Source: Spirochaetaceae bacterium bin103
GTDB lineage: Bacteria > Spirochaetota > Spirochaetia > SZUA-6 > Bin103
Reading direction: 5' to 3'
DNA length: 64,000 nt
Assembly: GCA_002238925.1 (NCBI GenBank)
Contig: MPNH01000024.1
Location: 1-64,000 of the forward strand
Shown piece after piece: positions 32,764-42,339 of the stretch. Position numbers and translations under genes: made by a program. Below the pieces are notes generated by a model. That model made no database searches. It saw nothing but the letters and a program-made list of their open reading frames with translations, and was not told the DNA's origin. Within the stretch, counting starts at the first letter, position 1, and every line of letters begins with the position of its first letter.

Positions 32764-33738
32764 GTGGCCGATAGCGGAGTCGAACAGGTGCGGGAAGGCG
32801 CGGTCGACAGCGCGGACGGCGCGCGCGGCGGCAGCGGGGCTGGGCAGTTCTTCAGGCGGCTGCTGACCGAAAAGCCGCTCGGGACGGTCGGTGCGGTGAT
32901 CACGCTGCTGTTGCTCCTTACCGGCATTTTCGCGGACGTGTTGGCGCCCTACGGGTTCAACGAGACGGAGGTCGGCGATTTCCTGCAGCCGCCGTCGCGG
33001 CAATTCTGGCTGGGCACCGACAACCTGGGCCGGGACGTGCTCAGCCGCGTCATCTACGGTGCGCGGATTTCGATGGTGGTCGGGCTCGCGGCTACCACGG
33101 TCAGTACCCTGATCTCGACGGCAATCGGCCTGTTGTGCGGCTACTGGGGCGGCAAGTTCGACCTGGTGGTGCAGCGCTTCGTGGACGGATGGATGTGCCT
33201 GCCGTACCTGCCCATCCTGATGGTCGTGATGGCGATCGTCGGACCCGGACTGCTCGGCCTGATCATCGTGATGGGGGTGTCGGGAGGCATCGGCGGCTCA
33301 CGCTTCTCGCGCAGCGTGGTAATCAACATCAAGGAGAATTCCTACCTGGAGGCCTCGGTGGCGATCGGCGGCTCCACTTCGAGAGTGTTGTTTCGGCACA
33401 TCCTGCCCAACATTCTGGCCCCCATCATCATCAGCTTTTCGCTCGCCGTACCGGGTGTCATTCTGGGCGAAGCATCGCTCAGCTTCCTCGGCTTCGGCAT
33501 CCCGCCGCCGGCGCCGAGCTGGGGAGGTATGTTGAGCGGCAGCGGGCGCCGGTTCATGTTCAACGCGCCGTGGATGGTAATCTGGCCGGGGCTGGCGTTG
33601 AGCATCGTGGTGTACGGCGTGAACATGTTCGGCGACGCGGTCCGCGACCTGCTCGATCCGCGCCTGCGCGGCGGCGCGGGCAGCTATCGCGCGCAAGGCT
33701 CCAGGCGCCGCGCCCGAGAGCGCGTTGAATCAGCTTGA
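32764..33738 (+). CDS. DppC-type ABC transporter permease
   Basis: This 324-residue permease starts at GTG 32764. FFRRLLTEKPLGTVGAVITLLLLLTGIFADVLAPYG is the first helix. LGTDNLGRDVLSRVIYGARIS is the family's periplasmic block, and NSYLEASVAIGGSTSRVLFRHILPN is the EAA loop. VILGEASLSFLGFGIPPPAPSWGGML and LLDPRLRGG close the protein. It is complete and serves as the reference for the three DppC remnants in the window. It pairs with the preceding DppB. Confidence 0.92.
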   Translation: MADSGVEQVREGAVDSADGARGGSGAGQFFRRLLTEKPLGTVGAVITLLLLLTGIFADVLAPYGFNETEVGDFLQPPSRQFWLGTDNLGRDVLSRVIYGARISMVVGLAATTVSTLISTAIGLLCGYWGGKFDLVVQRFVDGWMCLPYLPILMVVMAIVGPGLLGLIIVMGVSGGIGGSRFSRSVVINIKENSYLEASVAIGGSTSRVLFRHILPNILAPIIISFSLAVPGVILGEASLSFLGFGIPPPAPSWGGMLSGSGRRFMFNAPWMVIWPGLALSIVVYGVNMFGDAVRDLLDPRLRGGAGSYRAQGSRRRARERVESA

Positions 33739-33784
33739 CAAAACCGGCAGATTCTGTCAGACAAACCATGAAGGAGTTTCACTA

Positions 33785-35518
33785 ATGTATAGAATCGTAG
33801 TGCTTGCATTGGCACTTGCGACGATGGCGCTGCCCGCTTTTGCCGCTGGCGAAGAGGACACCGGCGGAGCCGCGGCGGGCGCTTCCGGTCCGCAGTATGG
33901 CGGCACCTTGACGCTCGGATACGCCGACCTCGATCCGCCCACCGCGGACGTCGTCGAAGGCAAATGGCCAACCACCAAGTATACCAGCTTCGTGCTCGAT
34001 TACCTGCTTACAGCCGACATCGACAAGTTCGGGCCGCGAGGGCAAAACGTGCACGCGTTTACCGCGCCGCTGAGTGTTCCCGAGGAGTTTACCCGCGGCG
34101 GCGTGATAGAAGATTGGGAGATCACTCCCAACAAGCTCATCTTCCGTATTCGCCCCGGCGTGCAGTGGGCGGCGGTCGGCAAGGAACACGTCATGGAATC
34201 GCGCGAGCTGGTCGCCGAGGACATCGTGTTCAGCCTGATGCGTTTCTGGACCGCGCCAGCCATGGGATGGCTGGAGACCAACGAATTCCCGGACTGGCTG
34301 GTCGGCATGTACGCGGAGGACAAGTACACCTTCGTGGTCGAATTCAAGTACTTCAACGCCGTCTGGCGCGGGCGCCTTGGTTCGGGCTGGGCCAATGACC
34401 TGTACGCCCCGGAAGTGGTCGAGGCGGGCGCCCACGACTGGGCCAACCTGGTCGGCACCGGGCCGTTCATGGTGAAGCAGTACGTGCAGGGATCGGCACT
34501 GGTATACGAGAAGAACCCGATCTTCTACGACACCACCACCATCGACGGCGTCGAGTACGAACTGCCGTTCGTCGACGAGATCGTGCTGCCGATCATTCCG
34601 GACGAGTCGACCCGCATCGCCTCCCTGCGCACCGGCAAGATCGACTACATGGGCGGCTACCTGGCGCCGGTGCCGATCCACTACCGGGACACGCTGAGCA
34701 CCGAGGAGCACCTGATCGTGGAGTCGGTGAAGGGCAGTTGGGCGCACACGCTGTCGTTCGCCATGGAGGAGAAGACGCGCGGGCGGCCCGGTACGGAAGT
34801 CGCGGACAGCGTCGCGCTGCGGCGGGCGCTGGCGATCGGCACCGACCGGGAAGCGATCGCCAGGGCCACGTTCTTCGAGGCGGACATCCACAGTTGGCCG
34901 GTCAGCGACAAGAACGCCGCCGCCTTCATACCGATGGATCAACTGCCGGAATCGGCGCAGGAGTTGTTCGAGTACAACCCCGAGAAGGCGAGACAGCTTA
35001 TCGCGGAAGCGGGCTATCCGAACGGCTTCACCGTGATCGCCCCGGTGAATGCGGCGGACACCACGCGCGTGGACATGCTGAGCCAGATCGCCGACCAGTG
35101 GAGCAAGATCGGCGTAACGGTCGACATGCGGCCGATGGAATCAGCGGCGCTGAGCGAGTTCATGCGGCGCGGCGAGGACATTGCTCCCAACTTCGACATG
35201 TGGTTGCACGGCGAGTACAACATCGACCCGCTGATCACCATCGGCGGCCGCTTCGGACACTACTTTCACGAGGACTTCCTGGCTGCCAAGCAAACTCCGG
35301 ACGGCGACGCCCGGATGGATATTCTGCGTGACATCAGCGTGCGCGCCATCGACGAAGTGGTGCCGGGAATTCCGCTCGGAACACCGAATCAGCTCCGCGT
35401 GATGTGGCCGTGGGTCAAGAACTGGTATGGCGAGACCGAGGAAAGCGCCTGGGGCACCGCCCATATCAACGCCCGCATCTGGATCGACCAGAACCTCAAG
35501 AAGAGCCTGGGGTACTGA
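33785..35518 (+). CDS. ABC transporter substrate-binding protein, family 5
   Basis: This 577-residue secreted protein starts MYRIVVLALALATMALPAFA, a Sec signal without lipobox, followed by an acidic/Gly-Ala stretch and GPQYGGTLTLGYADL. Family-5 markers include IEDWEITPNKLIFRIRPGVQW, VGTGPFMVKQYVQGSALVYEKNPIFYD and RIASLRTGKIDYMG, ending NARIWIDQNLKKSLGY. The end resembles the SBP at 18907-20685 (VWIDQDLKKEMGF), indicating paralogy. ATG 33785 follows AAGGAG. It is the last gene of the operon and should bind a peptide, opine or similar solute. Confidence 0.92.
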   Translation: MYRIVVLALALATMALPAFAAGEEDTGGAAAGASGPQYGGTLTLGYADLDPPTADVVEGKWPTTKYTSFVLDYLLTADIDKFGPRGQNVHAFTAPLSVPEEFTRGGVIEDWEITPNKLIFRIRPGVQWAAVGKEHVMESRELVAEDIVFSLMRFWTAPAMGWLETNEFPDWLVGMYAEDKYTFVVEFKYFNAVWRGRLGSGWANDLYAPEVVEAGAHDWANLVGTGPFMVKQYVQGSALVYEKNPIFYDTTTIDGVEYELPFVDEIVLPIIPDESTRIASLRTGKIDYMGGYLAPVPIHYRDTLSTEEHLIVESVKGSWAHTLSFAMEEKTRGRPGTEVADSVALRRALAIGTDREAIARATFFEADIHSWPVSDKNAAAFIPMDQLPESAQELFEYNPEKARQLIAEAGYPNGFTVIAPVNAADTTRVDMLSQIADQWSKIGVTVDMRPMESAALSEFMRRGEDIAPNFDMWLHGEYNIDPLITIGGRFGHYFHEDFLAAKQTPDGDARMDILRDISVRAIDEVVPGIPLGTPNQLRVMWPWVKNWYGETEESAWGTAHINARIWIDQNLKKSLGY

Positions 35519-35530
35519 ATCCGCGCGTCG

Positions 35531-35565
35531 TAGTCGCGGCGCCGCCTGAGGCTGCATCGCGACTA
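35531..35565 (+). other. Stem-loop after the SBP gene
   Basis: TAGTCGCG (35531-35538) and CGCGACTA (35558-35565) form an 8-bp stem with a 19-base loop, 12 bases after the SBP stop. Without a T-tract it is at best a weak terminator or an mRNA-end stabiliser. Confidence 0.35.
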
Positions 35566-35588
35566 TGGCGCCGGACCGGAGCAACGGT

Positions 35589-36481
35589 GTGAAGTTCGGC
35601 TGGATCCTCCCCAACAACTGGGGTGTGACGCGCGCCGCGGACCTGATCGACCTGGGCGTGCGCGCGGAGTCGCTCGGCTACGACTCGGTGTGGGTCAATC
35701 ACCACGTGCTGAACGTCGGATACGTCGGCGAGCGCCTCGGCGACCGCCCCTACTACGACGCCCTCACCACGCTGACCTGGATCGCCGCCCGCACCGAGCG
35801 GCTGCGGCTCGGCACCTCCGTGCTGGTGCTCCCCTATCTCAACCCGCTGGTGCTCGCCAAGGCCGTCGCCACGCTCGACGTGCTCTCCGGCGGCCGCGTG
35901 ACCCTGGGCGTCGGCGTGGGCACGCTGCCGGCGGAGAACCGCGCGCTGGCAGCGACTACGCGACCCGGGGCGCCTACGCCAACGAATCGATCGCCGTGAT
36001 GCGCGAGCTGTGGACTGCGCCGGAACCGTCGTTCGCGGGCCGCTTCTTCCGGTTCGACGGCGTAAGGTTCTCACCCAAGCCGCTGCAGCCGGGCGGCGTG
36101 CCGATCCTGGTCGGCGGCGGCAGCCGCGCCGCGATGGTGCGGTGCGCCCGCCTCGGCGACGGCTGGCACCCGATGAACGGCCCGGTCGCTTACCTGCGGG
36201 ACCGCGTGCGCGAGCTGCGGCGGTTGTGGACCACGCACGGCCGCGGCAGCGACCCGCCCCGGATCGTCGCCCGTTGCGAGTTCGACCTGCTGGACGAGCC
36301 CGCGGTCGACCGGTCGGCGCCGATGGTGGGATCCGCCGAGCAGTTGCTCGACACAATCACCGCGTACGAGCAGATCGGCGTATCCGAACTGGCACTGTCG
36401 ACCAGCACCGCCAACGTCGACCGCATCCGCCGCCTCCAGGACCAATTCGCCTCCCACCTCATCCCGCACGCTAAGTCGTAG
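35589..36481 (+). pseudogene. Luciferase-like (LLM class) flavin-dependent oxidoreductase, frameshifted
   Basis: The first half (VKFGWILPNNWGVTRAADLIDLGVRAESLGYDSVWVNHHVL to LPAENRALA) and the second half (SDYATRGAYANESIAVMRELW to the stop at 36481) are in different frames. Restoring one G at about 35949 (CTGGC to CTGGGC) gives ALGSDYATRGAYANES and a normal protein of about 297 residues. It would be an F420- or FMN-dependent oxidoreductase. GTG 35589 has GGAG 7 bases upstream. The change may be a real mutation or a base-calling error. Confidence 0.8.
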
Positions 36482-36539
36482 CGACTCATCCAACCGGCAC
36501 CCGCCGTCTCAACCACGTTTCCGCGGCCATGGCGCGCGG

Positions 36540-36702
36540 TCAGTTGTGCGCCGCGAGCCGGGCCGCTATCCGCTTGCGCCACGCGGCGTCGGTCACGATC
36601 CCGGTAATGGCATCGGTGAGGAGCGATTCGTGGAAACTGGGTGGCCGGCCAGCGGCGAACCACGCCGTCGAGATCGGTCAGCACTACTCGGACCACGCCC
36701 AC
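36540..36702 (-). pseudogene. HAD-family hydrolase remnant
   Basis: GTG 36702, with AAAGGAGG upstream, starts VGVVRVVLTDLDGVVRRWPA, the HAD motif I segment with both aspartates. In a shifted frame SFHESLLTDAITGIVTDAAWRKRIAARLAAHN and a stop follow, matching the cap region of such HAD enzymes. About 30 intervening residues and the rest of the catalytic domain are missing. It is a decayed gene. Confidence 0.6.
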
Positions 36703-36755
36703 CGCTGCCTCCTTTAGGGTATTATCGGACGACAACGCGGCGAAGGAGCAAGCGG

Positions 36756-37967
36756 ATGAAGAGTAGACGCAGAGGGCTCGTGCGGGGCATGGGCCGCAAC
36801 CTGGCGGCGGCGATGTTGGCCGCCGCACTGATTGGAGCGGCGCTGCCGTTGGCTGCCGACGAGGGAGAGATCGTGTGGGGCGCATCGATACCGCTGACCG
36901 GCATCTACGCCCAGGCGGGTGAACTCGCCAGTCTCGGCATGGACGCCTACCTCGGCTACCTGAACGCCGGCGGCGGCATCAACGGCCGGCCGGTGCGGCT
37001 GGCAAGCCATGACTCGGGCTCGCAGCCGGACCGGTCCCTGGCCATATTCAAGCGGATCATGGCCGAGGAAGAAGATGTCGTGGTCTATTACGGCGACTCC
37101 ACCGATTTTTCGCTGCTGTCCGCGCCGGAGGTCAACGAGCGCTACAAGGTGCTGATGGGCGGCGCCTCGCTGGCCACCGCGCTTGCCGACCCGGAAAAAT
37201 TCCCCTACCAGTTCCTGGCCGGCCCCACCTACGCCGAGATGGTCGGCATCCTGCTGGAGTACATCGCCGAGCAGGGCGGCAGCGACGGCGCGGCGCCGCG
37301 CGTGGCACTGTTCTACTCCAACCTGGAGGCGGGCCACGACCCGATCCCGTACGCACGGAAGCGGGCCGCCGAACTCGGCATCGAGATCGTCGCCGAGATC
37401 GAGACCGAGCCGGCCGGCATCGACGTTGCCCCCGAGGTGCTCAAGCTGCGCCGGGCGCAGCCCGACTACGTCATCTTCCAGGGCTACGTCGCCACCGTCT
37501 GGCCGGAAGTGATGGTGCAGGCGGCGCAGACCGGCGTCGATGCCATGTTCATGGGCACGTTCTGGGCCATGGAACCGCTGATCATCCGGCAGCTCGGGCC
37601 GCTCGCCGACCGCTACATGGGCGTATTCCCCTACCGCTACTACTGGGAACAGGAGGAATCCGCGACCATGCGGCTGATTGCGCAGGTCACCGGGGCGGAA
37701 TACGTGCCGACCTATGCGCTGCAGGCATGGTTCTCCGGCATGATCATTACCGAGGTGATTGGGCGCACCCTCGCCGCCGGCCTGGAGCTGACCGGCGACA
37801 ACCTGAAGGCCACCCTGGACGCAATCGAGGACTGGGACACCGGCGGCCTGATCGGCGTGCCGGTAACGTTCAGGAATAACTCGATCCCGGTGGGGCGCAT
37901 CTATCGGGGAAACTCGGAAACCGGGCGCATGGACCCGGTGTCGGACTGGATCGTGCTCGACGACTGA
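36756..37967 (+). CDS. Branched-chain amino-acid-type ABC substrate-binding protein (orphan)
   Basis: This 403-residue periplasmic-binding protein of the LivJ/amide-urea type has a twin-arginine-like basic start (MKSRRRGLVRGMGRNLAAAMLAAALIGAALPLAA) and then GEIVWGASIPLTGIYAQAGELASLGMDAYLGYLNAGGGINGRPVRL. YVIFQGYVATVWPEVMVQAAQ lies in the second lobe. ATG 36756 has GAAGGAG at 36742-36748. No LivHMGF-type permeases or ATPases are adjacent, so it is an orphan, or works with a distant transporter or as a sensor component. Confidence 0.88.
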   Translation: MKSRRRGLVRGMGRNLAAAMLAAALIGAALPLAADEGEIVWGASIPLTGIYAQAGELASLGMDAYLGYLNAGGGINGRPVRLASHDSGSQPDRSLAIFKRIMAEEEDVVVYYGDSTDFSLLSAPEVNERYKVLMGGASLATALADPEKFPYQFLAGPTYAEMVGILLEYIAEQGGSDGAAPRVALFYSNLEAGHDPIPYARKRAAELGIEIVAEIETEPAGIDVAPEVLKLRRAQPDYVIFQGYVATVWPEVMVQAAQTGVDAMFMGTFWAMEPLIIRQLGPLADRYMGVFPYRYYWEQEESATMRLIAQVTGAEYVPTYALQAWFSGMIITEVIGRTLAAGLELTGDNLKATLDAIEDWDTGGLIGVPVTFRNNSIPVGRIYRGNSETGRMDPVSDWIVLDD

Positions 37968-38052
37968 AGCTGGCCGAGGCTCTGCCAATTGACGGAAGGC
38001 GGCCTCGCGTGGGACGATTTGTGCCATCAACACGCAACGAAAGGAGCGGGAT

Positions 38053-40177
38053 ATGACAAGGAAAGCCTTGCTGGGCTTGATTGTGGCGCTGGCGCTGCCG
38101 GCGGCGGCGTTCGCGGGCGGCGAGACGGAAGAGGCCGCCTCGGATGACGGCGCCATGGCCGCCGAGATGGCGACCGGGCAGTACCGGGAGTCGCCGATGC
38201 TGGCGCAGATGGTGGCCGACGGAGAACTGCCGCCGGTCGACGAGCGGGTGCCGGGGCGGGGAGACGGAAGGGGCCGCCTCGGATGACGGCGCCAGGGCCG
38301 CCGAGATGGCGACCGGGCAGTACCGGGAGTCGCCGATGCTGGCGCAGATGGTGGCCGACGGAGAACTGCCGCCGGTCGACGAGCGGTTGCCGGTGCGGCC
38401 GCTGGTGCTGGAGCCGCTGGAGAAGGCGGGCGAGACCGTCGGACGCTACGGCGGCACGCTGACCGTGACCGGGCTCGACCCGAATGGCGATTCGTTCGGC
38501 GCCGAGTGGGGCGACGGCGGCGGATTCCGCAGTGAAGGGCTGGCGTTCTTCGACATCGCCTTCCGCAACTTCACTCCCGACGTGGCCGAGTCGTGGGAGG
38601 TGTCGGACGACTACACCACCATGACCGTGCACCTGCGCGAAGGCGTGCGCTGGTCCGACGGCGAACTGGTCACCACCGAGGACGTCGAGTTCTGGTGGAA
38701 CGACGTGATGCTCAACGAGTCGCTGACCGCCAAGATTCCCAACTACTTCGCACCCGGCGGCAACGTCATGAAGGTCAACATCATCGACGACTACACCTTC
38801 AGCTTCGAGTACGCCGAGCCCTACCTGGCGATCGCCGACCAGATGGATCGGCTGACGCCGTGGAGCCCGAAGCACTACATGGAGCGTTGGCACGTCGATC
38901 ACAACGAGGAAGCGGCCGCGGAAGCCAAGGCGGAGGGATTCGGTGAGTGGTTCGAGGCGTTCCTGGCCCGGCAGGACGATGGCTGGGGCACGGTGTACGC
39001 CGGTGAGCGTCCGATGCTGGGACCGTTCGCGCCGGCCGAGTCGGACTCGCAAGGCAACCGCCTGTCGCCGCGCAACCCCTACTACTGGAAGGTGGACAGC
39101 ATCGGCCAGCAACTTCCCTACGTCGACTACTACGAGGTGATCCTGCTCGGCAGCCGCGAGATCCTGGAGGCGAAGGCAATCTCCGGCGAGTACAACATGG
39201 GCGGCGCGTGGACCGACCTGGCCAGCTTTCCGCTGCTGGTGGAGAACGCCGACAAGGCCGGCTACACGGTGCGCATGTACCCCGGGCTGCTTTGGGGCGG
39301 CAGCGTGAGCTGGGCCTACAACTATACGAGCAAGGACCCGGTGCTGCGCGAGATCTTCAACGACCTGCGCTTCCGCCGCGCCATGTCGCACGCCATCAAC
39401 CGGGTGGAGTTTGGCGAGGTATTCAACCTGGGCCTGACCGAACCGCGGCAGGCGGCGCCGCCGGCCGACTGGAGCTTCTACGACGAGTCGTTCGGGCGCA
39501 AGTACCTGGAGTACGACCTCGACCTGGCCAACGAGCTGCTCGACGAGATGGGCCTGGAGTGGAACGCCGAACGCACCCACCGGCTGCGTCCCGACGGCGC
39601 GCCGTTGATCCTGCAAACCGAGATCGGCCAGGAGGGGCACCGCCCCGCCGAGTGGGAGTTCATCGTCCGCTACTGGTCCAAGGTGGGCGTGGAAGTGAAG
39701 TTCAAGCAGGTGGACCAGGCACTGTACGCCCAGCACCTGCTGGCCAACGACCTCGACATCGGTACCTGGGGCGCCGGTGGACCGCCGGAGTCGGTCAGCC
39801 ACGCCATCTACCCGATCCGCCTGGTGCCGCCGTGGCACTGGCGCACCTGCTGCGCGCTCGGCGGCATCGCCTGGCACGACTGGTGGGAGAGCGGCGGCGA
39901 GTTGGGCGAAGAGCCGCCGGAACAGATCCAGGAGCTGTTCGGGGTTCTGGACGAGTGGCGCGCCACCGCCATGGGCACCGAAGAGTATGTCGAGCTCGGC
40001 AAGCAGATGGTGCGCATCAACGACGAGAACATCTGGTACAACGTGGTTACCGGCTCGCCGCCGAGCATCAGCCACGCGGTGGTGGTAAGCGCCATCGACG
40101 ACAGCGTCATGAACGTCCGCGATCCCGACTCCGACACGGGATGGTGGATCATCGAGATGCTGTGGATTGACCAGTAG
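38053..40177 (+). pseudogene. ABC substrate-binding protein, family 5, split by a 139-bp tandem duplication
   Basis: The start, MTRKALLGLIVALALPAAAFAGGETEEAASDDG, is a Sec signal plus acidic mature end, but this frame stops at 38286. The mature protein (ATGQYRESPMLAQMVADGELPPVDERLPVRPLVLEPLEK to MLWIDQ at 40177) is in the +1 frame. The cause is a tandem duplication with a 139-base period (38122-38260 and 38261-38399). Removing one unit gives one continuous secreted protein of about 660 residues. The rest is complete (RYGGTLTVTG, SWEVSDDYTTMTVHLREGVRWSDGE, PFAPAESDSQGN). It is the SBP of the downstream operon. Confidence 0.85.
38122..38399 (+). repeat. 139-bp tandem duplication inside the SBP gene
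   Basis: Unit 1 is 38122-38260 and unit 2 is 38261-38399. They differ at only a handful of positions, for example CCATGG against CCAGGG. Both encode ASDDGA.AAEMATGQYRESP. Because 139 is not a multiple of three, the duplication changes the reading frame. The base differences argue against a simple assembly duplication. Confidence 0.9.
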
Positions 40178-40189
40178 TTCCGGCATGAC

Positions 40190-40233
40190 GGCGAGGGAGG
40201 GGCCGGGCGCGGCGTGCGCACCCTCCCCTCGCC
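40190..40233 (+). other. Intercistronic stem-loop between SBP and ATPase genes
   Basis: GGCGAGGGAGGG (from 40190) pairs with CCCTCCCCTCGCC (40221-40233) through 12 base pairs with one bulged C. It lies between the SBP stop (40177) and ATG 40244 of the ATPase gene. No T-tract is present. Its placement matches the stem-loops after the SBP genes at 18907 and 28647. Confidence 0.65.
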
Positions 40234-40243
40234 CGCAGCCAGC

Positions 40244-41287
40244 ATGAACCCGCCGGCAGCCGAGGTGCTGCTCGAAGTCAGGAACCTGCGGACGCAGTTC
40301 AAGCTGCGCCAAGGGGTGGTGCGCTCGGTCGACGGCGTGGACCTGACCATCTACCGGGGGCAGACGCTCGGCGTGGTGGGCGAAAGCGGCTGCGGCAAGA
40401 GCGTGACCGCGCAGTCGATCCTGCGCATCGTCCCCCATCCGGGCGAGGTGGTCGGCGGGCAGATTCTGCTGCATGGCAAGGCGGGCGGCGCGCCGGTCGA
40501 CCTGGCCACCCTGCCGGCCAAGGGGCAGCGCATCCGCGAGGTGCGCGGCGGCGAGATCGGCATGATATTCCAGGAACCGATGGCGTCGCTGAGCCCGGTG
40601 CACACGGTCGGCAACCAGGTTATCGAGATGGCGCTGCTGCACCGCGAGGGCGGCCAGGACGAGGCGCGGGAGGCGGTGCTCGACATGCTCAGCCGGGTCG
40701 GCTTCTCGGAGCCGGAACGCACCTTCGATTCCTACCCACACGAACTGAGCGGCGGCATGCGGCAGCGCGCCGTGATCGCCATGGCGCTGGTCGGGCGCCC
40801 GAGCCTGCTGATCGCCGACGAGCCCACCACCGCCCTGGACGTGACCACCGAGGCGCAGATCCTGCGCCTGCTGAAGCGGCTGCAGGCCGACCTGGGCATG
40901 GCGATCATGTTCATTACCCACGACCTGGGGGTGATCGCCAAGATGGCCGACCACGCCGCGGTGATGTACCTGGGCAAGGTGGTGGAGCACTCCGACGTGG
41001 ACGCCCTGTTCCACGACGCCAGGCACCCCTACCTGCGCGCCCTGCTGTCCTCCGTGCCGCGCTTCGGCGGCAGCGTGCAGCAGCGGCTGGCCTCTATCGA
41101 GGGCATCGTGCCCGACCCGTTCCGCCTGCCGGGCGGCTGTCCGTTCCACCCGCGCTGCCCGGAGTCGATTGCCGGGCGCTGCGAGGTGGAGGTGCCGGTG
41201 TACCGTACCTTGCCGGAAGCGGCGGATCGCGGCGTGTCGTGCCACCTGCACGCGCCGCTGGGCGAACCGGTGGCCGCGCAGCGATGA
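40244..41287 (+). CDS. Oligopeptide/dipeptide ABC transporter ATPase (DppD type)
   Basis: This 347-residue cytoplasmic ATPase has Walker A GESGCGKS at residues 46-53, Q-loop [11 protein letters not shown], signature LSGGMRQR, Walker [13 protein letters not shown] and switch FITHDLGV. The C-terminal [20 protein letters not shown] is the oligopeptide-ATPase cysteine motif, which may bind an iron-sulfur cluster. ATG 40244 fits homologues ([13 protein letters not shown]); GTG 40214 is an alternative. Its stop overlaps the ATG of the DppF gene (ATGA). Confidence 0.93.
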   Translation: MNPPAAEVLLEVRNLRTQFKLRQGVVRSVDGVDLTIYRGQTLGVVGESGCGKSVTAQSILRIVPHPGEVVGGQILLHGKAGGAPVDLATLPAKGQRIREVRGGEIGMIFQEPMASLSPVHTVGNQVIEMALLHREGGQDEAREAVLDMLSRVGFSEPERTFDSYPHELSGGMRQRAVIAMALVGRPSLLIADEPTTALDVTTEAQILRLLKRLQADLGMAIMFITHDLGVIAKMADHAAVMYLGKVVEHSDVDALFHDARHPYLRALLSSVPRFGGSVQQRLASIEGIVPDPFRLPGGCPFHPRCPESIAGRCEVEVPVYRTLPEAADRGVSCHLHAPLGEPVAAQR

Positions 41288-42306
41288 ACGGCGCTCCGGT
41301 CAGCGACAACCTGCTGCTGAAGGTCAGCGGCCTGCGCAAGCACTTCCCGATCCGGAAGGGGCTGTTCGCGCGCACACAGGGGCAGGTGAAGGCGGTCGAC
41401 GGCGTCGACTTCACCATCGGCAAGGGTGAGACGCTGGGGCTGGTGGGCGAGAGCGGCTGCGGCAAGTCCACCACCGGGCGCTGCCTGCTGCGCGGCCACG
41501 ACCTGACCGCCGGCGAGGTGTGGTTCAACGACCAGGACCTGGGCTGGGTGGACGTGTTCGGCCTCGACCGCAACGATCTCAAGGTGTTCCGCCGCCACGC
41601 GCAGATGATCATGCAGGACCCGTTCCACTCGCTGAACCCGCGCATGACGCTGCTCGACATCGTCGGCGAGGGGCTGACCATTGCCGGCGTCAAGGGCCAG
41701 GAGCGGGCCGACCGGGTGGCGGCGACGCTGGAGGTGGTAGGCCTGCGCCGCGAGTACATGAGCCGCTACCCGCACGCCTTCTCGGGCGGCCAGCGGCAGC
41801 GCATCGGCATTGCCCGCGCACTGGCGCTGAACCCGCAGTTCGTGGTGTGCGACGAGCCGGTGTCGGCGCTCGACGTATCGATCCAGGCGCAGATCCTGAA
41901 CCTGCTGCAGGATCTGCAGGACCAGTTCGACCTGACCTACCTGTTCGTGGCCCACCAGCTCAACGTGGTGCAGCACATCTGCGACCGGGTCGCGGTGATG
42001 TACGTGGGCCGGGTCGTGGAGGTGGCCGACACGCGGACGCTGTTTCAGGGGCCGCGCCATCCGTATACCGAGGCGCTGCTGTCGGCGGTGCCGCGCCCGG
42101 ATCCGCGCCACCAGCACGAGGAAATCGTGCTGTCCGGCGAGGTGGCCAATCCGGCCGCGCCGCCCGACGGCTGCTACTTTCATCCGCGCTGCAACTACGC
42201 CGCCGCCGAGTGCTCGCAGCGGGCGCCGGAGCTGACGGAGGAGGCCGATGATCACATCGTTCGCTGCCACCGCGCCGCGGAACTGAACCTGGTGGGAGTC
42301 GACTGA
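41284..42306 (+). CDS. Oligopeptide/dipeptide ABC transporter ATPase (DppF type)
   Basis: This 340-residue partner ATPase has LRKHFPIRKGLFARTQGQVKAVDGVDF, Walker [10 protein letters not shown] (55-63), IMQDPFHSLNPRM, signature FSGGQRQR, Walker B FVVCDEPVSALD and FVAHQLNVVQH. The C-terminal GCYFHPRCNYAAAECSQRAPEL is the matching cysteine motif. ATG 41284 overlaps the DppD stop. DppD and DppF form a heterodimer for the DppBC pair that follows. As the only such ATPases in the window they could also serve the ATPase-less transporters. Confidence 0.93.
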   Translation: MNGAPVSDNLLLKVSGLRKHFPIRKGLFARTQGQVKAVDGVDFTIGKGETLGLVGESGCGKSTTGRCLLRGHDLTAGEVWFNDQDLGWVDVFGLDRNDLKVFRRHAQMIMQDPFHSLNPRMTLLDIVGEGLTIAGVKGQERADRVAATLEVVGLRREYMSRYPHAFSGGQRQRIGIARALALNPQFVVCDEPVSALDVSIQAQILNLLQDLQDQFDLTYLFVAHQLNVVQHICDRVAVMYVGRVVEVADTRTLFQGPRHPYTEALLSAVPRPDPRHQHEEIVLSGEVANPAAPPDGCYFHPRCNYAAAECSQRAPELTEEADDHIVRCHRAAELNLVGVD

Positions 42307-42339
42307 TGGGAGGCGCGTCGTGATTGGAGGCATGCAGTA

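Noticed and set aside
33735-33763. Consensus TTGACA before the SBP gene at 33785
   Set aside because: No acceptable -10 at 16-18 bases (CAGACA at 17). The hexamer overlaps the end of dppC, and the gene is better explained as part of the upstream operon.
38027-41251. A 1074-codon antisense open frame opposite the SBP and DppD genes
   Set aside because: Its composition is His/Val/Gly/Gln-rich with no motifs, and it mirrors codon positions of well-supported genes. Such frames are expected in GC-rich DNA. The same applies to 3344-5500, 22316-24085, 42598-44490 and 46102-47562 on the minus strand.
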